Source: Pedobacter helvus (lineage in GTDB: Bacteria; Bacteroidota; Bacteroidia; Sphingobacteriales; Sphingobacteriaceae). From it: a stretch of DNA of 64,000 nt. How positions within the stretch are numbered: the stretch's first letter is position 1; each line of letters starts with the position of its first letter. The stretch covers positions 62,001-126,000 of the forward strand of contig NZ_SRMP01000004.1 of NCBI RefSeq assembly GCF_005925325.1. The letters are read 5' to 3'. The notes beneath the pieces were generated by a model that was given only the letters and a program-made list of their open reading frames with translations, did not search any database and was not told the DNA's origin. Shown one piece after another: positions 60,625 through 64,000 of the stretch. The translations under genes were made by a program, and so were the position numbers.

Positions 60625-60821
60625 ATTTTATAATTGCGTTTATTGTGTTTAAGGTAATGAAGCTATCAGATTTTTAAAATCATGATGGTTTCATTCTTGT
60701 ATTTTGAGTTAGAAATTACGCTAATTTATAAATTTCAATGGAAATATTATTGTTGTATAATTTACATTATGTTAAGTTTATTTTATAACTACCTACCGTC
60801 GACTAATTATTTAAATGCTCA

Positions 60822-61958
60822 TTAAAATTCGTTAAGCTTTCGTTTCAACTCTTGAACCTTATCCAATCTATTTTTGCGAGTATAAATATCGATTAAAAGT
60901 TTAACCGTATTTCTATGATTGATGTTAATATCGTGAGCTCTTAACAGCGAGTACTCTGCACGATTGATATTTGAGGCAAATTTCTGTGTATCTTTTTGTT
61001 TTAACGCTTCATTCGCAGTTTGGATGTACGCAAGTGCAAGTTGGTAAAGCGCATCGAAATAGTTGTAATCAACTTCTAAAGCCCTTTGATAAGACAGTTC
61101 TGCTGTATTTACATTTTTTTCCTGGTTTTGCTGCAAATAGCCATATAAAAAATAAAGTAATTTACTACGTTTATCGGTTTTTAAAGAAATCTCTACGGCT
61201 CTATTCGCTTTTTCGTACTGCTCATTATCCAATAGGATATTAATGTAGTCATTAGTAAGTAAAGGATGAAAAGCATTGAGTTTTAATCCATCTTCTAATG
61301 TTTTTATAGCTAGTTCTGTTTCAAATTTCGAAGCATAGATATTGGCAATATTTTGAAATAAAGTTGGATTTTTTGCTCCGTTGTCTTTGGCTCTTAAGAA
61401 ATAAGTTAAAGCATCGTTATACTGTTGTAGGCTTTGTGCACATAAGGCAACGTTTGTAGCCAATAAGGTATCTGTAGGTTTAAAATCGCTTACATTTTTA
61501 AGTAATTCGTAAGCAGTTGCAAAATCATTTTGTTGAAATGCTTGCACTCCTTTCGTCTGTCTTTTGATATGGATGTTATGATTAGAAGCATTTATCAACT
61601 CGGTATTAGACTGAAATTTATCTAGTTTAACTGCTTGTGCCATTGCATCTTGGGCAAACTGAAAATATTTATCAGCATTCGCTTCATTTTCATCAATTAG
61701 CGCAATGTATGAAGATAGATACGCCTTAATTGCCCAGGTTTCTGGCCAGTTTTTGGTCTTTTTATCTTTTTCAGCAACTTCAATTGCTTTAATCCCCTCT
61801 CCTATGATGGTCAGTTGCTTTTTAGCATCCGCCTTTTCAGCTATGCTAATTTGTAACTTGGCCAAACTGTTGTTGGCAATTTTAATTTGTGACCGTTGAG
61901 CAAATGCAAGGTTGCCGACTAATATCAATAGGGAAATGTTAAGGAATATCTTGCGCAT
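60822..61958 (-). CDS. Periplasmic TPR protein (second of two paralogues)
   Basis: 378 residues from the ATG at 61958, with a signal peptide MRKIFLNISLLILVGNLAFAQ. TPR-like helix pairs fill the rest: AVKLDKFQSN, QTKGVQAFQQNDFATAYELLKN, QYNDALTYFLRAKDNGAKNPTLFQNIANIYASK, ALEVDYNYFDALYQLALAY. It shares the G-x-x-A-F/Y-x-x-x-D-FATA core and PTDT with the protein encoded at 62045, so the two arose by duplication. Probably a scaffold in the periplasm; partner unknown. Confidence 0.82.
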   Translation of the reverse strand: MRKIFLNISLLILVGNLAFAQRSQIKIANNSLAKLQISIAEKADAKKQLTIIGEGIKAIEVAEKDKKTKNWPETWAIKAYLSSYIALIDENEANADKYFQFAQDAMAQAVKLDKFQSNTELINASNHNIHIKRQTKGVQAFQQNDFATAYELLKNVSDFKPTDTLLATNVALCAQSLQQYNDALTYFLRAKDNGAKNPTLFQNIANIYASKFETELAIKTLEDGLKLNAFHPLLTNDYINILLDNEQYEKANRAVEISLKTDKRSKLLYFLYGYLQQNQEKNVNTAELSYQRALEVDYNYFDALYQLALAYIQTANEALKQKDTQKFASNINRAEYSLLRAHDININHRNTVKLLIDIYTRKNRLDKVQELKRKLNEF

Positions 61959-61985
61959 CGTCAATTAACTTTATACAAAGTAACT

Positions 61986-62023
61986 AAAAAAGGGAGATAA
62001 ATGTTTAATTATCCCCCTTTTTT
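61986..62023 (-). terminator. Terminator after the first TPR gene
   Basis: AAAAAAGGGAGATAA (61986-62000) pairs with TTATCCCCCTTTTTT (62009-62023) with one mismatch; 22 bases past the stop codon at 62045, with a T-run on the minus strand. Confidence 0.72.
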
Positions 62024-62044
62024 ATCAATTGATTTAATCAATTA

Positions 62045-63127
62045 TTATTTTTTCTGAATAGCATCTAAAAGCTTCTTAGTCTCTTCGTAGTTTTTAGTGT
62101 CATTTTTGAAACCATAAACTTGTTTTAGAGCTTCTAAAGTATGTACAGCTTTCGGATCTAACTCGTAAGCCTTCTTATAGTAAGGCAGAGATTGATCTAT
62201 CAACGCAGTCATTTTAGCGGTAGCGGCGTTATACTCTTTTACCTTTTTCGGATCGATTTTTTGTCTTTCTGTTTGTACAGCTAGTGCTTGTTTGTAGTAA
62301 GTTTCTCCTAATAAAAATTGGTAAATTGCTTTATTTGGATCTTTTGCAATCAATTTATTTAGAGATCCTTGTGATTTTTCAATTTCGCCTCTAACGATAT
62401 AGATATCAGTTTGCGTACCTACGAAATCAGGATCGTCAGGGAACTTAGCCAAAGCCTGATCAATTGAAGCCATTGCAGCAGTTGTATCTTTTAAGTTTAC
62501 CAGCTCAATATTGATAGCTTCTAACATCAAGTTTTTTGCGTCTGGAGCATTTAGTTCCACTACCTTCTTAAAGTTTTTCACAGCACCAGCATAATTTCCA
62601 GCTTGCTTAGCAGCTACACCTGCATTTAGATACATTGAAGTATCAGTTGGGTTTTTCTCCGTAATTTCGGTGAAAATTTTAAAAGCAGTAGCGAAATCCT
62701 TTTTGTTATATGCTCTAATACCTCTAGATTGAACAGCATTAGCAATGTTGATTTTCGCATTGGCGATGTTATCTTTTTGCTCACCTTTTTTATCTAGTTC
62801 TTCTGCTTTTACGATTGCCTCTTCAGCAATTTTTTGTTTTGCTGTCGCATTTTCTACACTAATGGTATCTAATAAAGCTACTGCAGAAGCCAAAGATGCT
62901 CTTAACGCCCAAGGTTCAACAGTATTTTTAGTTTTTTCGTGAGCGATTGCCAAATCTGTATGTCCTAATCCTTTGTTAAGGCCATCTAAGTTCTTTTGAA
63001 GAGATTGTGCACTATTCATCGCTTGAAATAAATCCCAAGCCTTTTTCGCTTCGGCAACTTCTGATTTTTGGGCGTAGGCAAACGCTGATAAACTCATGAT
63101 ACCTACACTTAAAATTAACTTTTTCAT
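62045..63127 (-). CDS. Periplasmic TPR protein (first of two paralogues)
   Basis: 360 residues with a signal peptide ending AYAQ at about 20. TPR-like repeats: GIRAYNKKDFATAFKIFTEITEKNPTDTSMYLNAGVAAKQAGNYAGAVKNFKKV, then IYIVRGEIEKSQGSLNKLIAKDPNKAIYQFLLGETYYKQAL and SLPYYKKAYELDPKAVHTLEALKQVY. Lys- and Ala-rich. Located directly downstream of gyrA and upstream of its paralogue on the same strand. Function unknown; protein-protein interaction in the periplasm is likely. Confidence 0.83.
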   Translation of the reverse strand: MKKLILSVGIMSLSAFAYAQKSEVAEAKKAWDLFQAMNSAQSLQKNLDGLNKGLGHTDLAIAHEKTKNTVEPWALRASLASAVALLDTISVENATAKQKIAEEAIVKAEELDKKGEQKDNIANAKINIANAVQSRGIRAYNKKDFATAFKIFTEITEKNPTDTSMYLNAGVAAKQAGNYAGAVKNFKKVVELNAPDAKNLMLEAINIELVNLKDTTAAMASIDQALAKFPDDPDFVGTQTDIYIVRGEIEKSQGSLNKLIAKDPNKAIYQFLLGETYYKQALAVQTERQKIDPKKVKEYNAATAKMTALIDQSLPYYKKAYELDPKAVHTLEALKQVYGFKNDTKNYEETKKLLDAIQKK

Positions 63128-63158
63128 CTAATATAAATTTTGCTGTTTAAACGTTAAA

Positions 63159-63210
63159 ATCCATCATGATATTGTTTTTTCTTGTTAAAAGACAATTGTT
63201 CATGATGGAT
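63159..63210 (-). terminator. Hairpin after gyrA
   Basis: ATCCATCATGA (63159-63169) pairs perfectly with TCATGATGGAT (63200-63210); inner ATTGT/ACAAT adds to the stem. On the minus strand TTTT follows; it lies 25 bases past the gyrA stop. Confidence 0.65.
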
Positions 63211-63234
63211 CTATTTTTAAATTTAGTTATTTAT

Positions 63235-64000
63235 TTATTCTTCTGTAGCGGTTTCACTGCCTGCATCGTTATTCGGAGCTTCTCCTCCTTCTACTTGCTC
63301 TTCAGTTTCCTCCTCTTCATCTTCGTGGTCAATTCTAGCAACCGAAGCAATCTCGTCACTACCTTTCAAGGTAATCAACCTCACTCCTTGTGTTGCTCTC
63401 CCCATCACTCTCAGTTCGCTTACTGCAATTCTAATCACAATACCAGATTTATTAATGATCATTAAATCATCTGCATCAGTTACGTTTTTAATAGCTACAA
63501 GTTCACCGGTTTTATCGGTAATATTAATGGTTTTAACGCCTTTACCACCACGATTTGTTACACGATAATCTTCAATATCGGTACGTTTTCCGTAACCTTT
63601 TTCAGAAACTACCAAGATAGTCGCATCACTACTGTCTACAGCAATCATGCCAACAACCTCATCCTTATCGTGGCCTAATGTTACTCCACGTACGCCAGTC
63701 GCAGTTCTACCCATTGGTCTAACCGTACTTTCGTTGAAACGAATTGCTCTACCAGAACGCAACGCCATTACAATTTCGCTGCTTCCTGTGGTTAAGTTTG
63801 CTTCTAATAATTGATCACCTTCGTTAATGTTAATTGCATTGATACCGTTAACACGTGGACGAGAATAAGCCTCTAGAGAAGTTTTCTTAATGGTACCTTT
63901 TTTAGTACACATGATAATGAAATTATTCTCCAGATATTCCTGATCTTTTAAGTTTTTAACCTTGATATATGCTTTTACTTTTTCTTCTTTAGGAATATTG
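63235..64000 (-). CDS. gyrA: DNA gyrase subunit A, C-terminal part (5' end outside window)
   Basis: Gyrase A cuts and rejoins DNA during negative supercoiling. Only the last 255 or so codons are in the window; the frame is open to the right edge, through NNFIIMCTKKGTIKKT. This is the C-terminal beta-pinwheel that wraps DNA: blades repeat patterns such as EIVMALRSGRAIRFNE, DDLMIINKSGIVIRIAVSELRVMGRATQGVRLI. The preceding RPMGRTATGVRGV and this MGRATQGV are pinwheel blade signatures. A long acidic tail (DHEDEEEETEEQVEGG) closes it, as is usual for GyrA. The gyrase rather than ParC assignment follows from the repeated blades and tail. Confidence 0.93.
   Translation of the reverse strand, partial: NIPKEEKVKAYIKVKNLKDQEYLENNFIIMCTKKGTIKKTSLEAYSRPRVNGINAININEGDQLLEANLTTGSSEIVMALRSGRAIRFNESTVRPMGRTATGVRGVTLGHDKDEVVGMIAVDSSDATILVVSEKGYGKRTDIEDYRVTNRGGKGVKTINITDKTGELVAIKNVTDADDLMIINKSGIVIRIAVSELRVMGRATQGVRLITLKGSDEIASVARIDHEDEEEETEEQVEGGEAPNNDAGSETATEE

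Noticed and set aside
1..64000. CRISPR array, tRNA or rRNA genes, transposase or integrase genes
   Set aside because: No regularly spaced direct repeats, tRNA-like cloverleaf ends or mobile-element proteins were recognised anywhere in the window.

Overview
The window comes from a low-GC member of the Bacteroidota, most likely Sphingobacteriaceae and close to Pedobacter. This rests on product types typical of the group (PG_1098-type methyltransferase, DUF4296 lipoprotein, GNAT-nitrilase fusion, S46 peptidase, MutS2 with Smr), on the near absence of Shine-Dalgarno sequences, on many perfect TAnnTTTG -7 promoter boxes, and on families of short inverted repeats between genes. The genus is an inference. 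No rRNA, tRNA, CRISPR array, transposase or prophage was seen. Both ends cut genes: a POT peptide transporter at the left and gyrA at the right.

Layout. 1-5.4 kb: POT transporter (partial), pdxH, yqgE, plsC, gatC, an orphan ABC ATPase, a cobalamin adenosyltransferase and a DUF2795 protein. 5.7-10.3 kb (minus): a PG_1098-like methyltransferase, an aspartate kinase abutting a DUF3298-type lipoprotein gene, a GNAT enzyme and a YggS-type PLP protein. 10.4-18.1 kb (plus): DUF4296 lipoprotein, mutS2, a Crp-type regulator, a GNAT enzyme, a PQQ-type sugar dehydrogenase, and scoA/scoB separated by a four-helix-bundle gene. 18.3-24 kb: a beta-hydroxyacid dehydrogenase, a phosphohexomutase, and a lysine block (second aspartate kinase, lysA) with a small two-helix membrane ORF divergent from lysA. 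24-27.8 kb: small proteins, a glutaryl-CoA-dehydrogenase-like enzyme, folB, a thioesterase and an Hsp20.

28.3-33.9 kb (minus) is the most specialised part: an MbnP-like copper protein, a dihaem MauG/CcpA-type peroxidase, an outer-membrane barrel starting with CDICGCG, a coiled-coil lipoprotein, a YHS metal-domain protein, a SCO1 copper chaperone and a monohaem cytochrome c, preceded by a small HCEGKC membrane protein. It reads as a periplasmic copper-handling cluster of the MbnP/MbnH kind plus cytochrome-oxidase copper delivery. 33.9-39.3 kb: a second Crp-type regulator with a DUF2798 protein, a deoxynucleoside kinase, trpS, purE and purK. 39.7-47.2 kb: an HI0933-type flavoprotein, a large radical SAM protein, ohr, an FUSC-type membrane protein and a P1 peptidase.

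47.2-47.9 kb holds a 700-base gap without a recognisable gene but with a plausible promoter, purine-rich sequence, hairpins and a strong terminator: a candidate unassigned RNA upstream of phoH. 49-64 kb: MFS exporter, S46 dipeptidyl-peptidase (DPP11-type specificity residue), free-methionine-sulfoxide reductase overlapping a 3-methyladenine glycosylase, queG with a coupled secreted protein of unknown function, a GNAT-nitrilase fusion, ruvB, a 3-hydroxyacyl-CoA dehydrogenase, two paralogous TPR proteins and gyrA. The most notable non-gene signals are the dispersed repeat families, several promoters placed so close to start codons that leaderless transcripts are predicted, the repeat-flanked insertion between scoA and scoB, and the candidate RNA.
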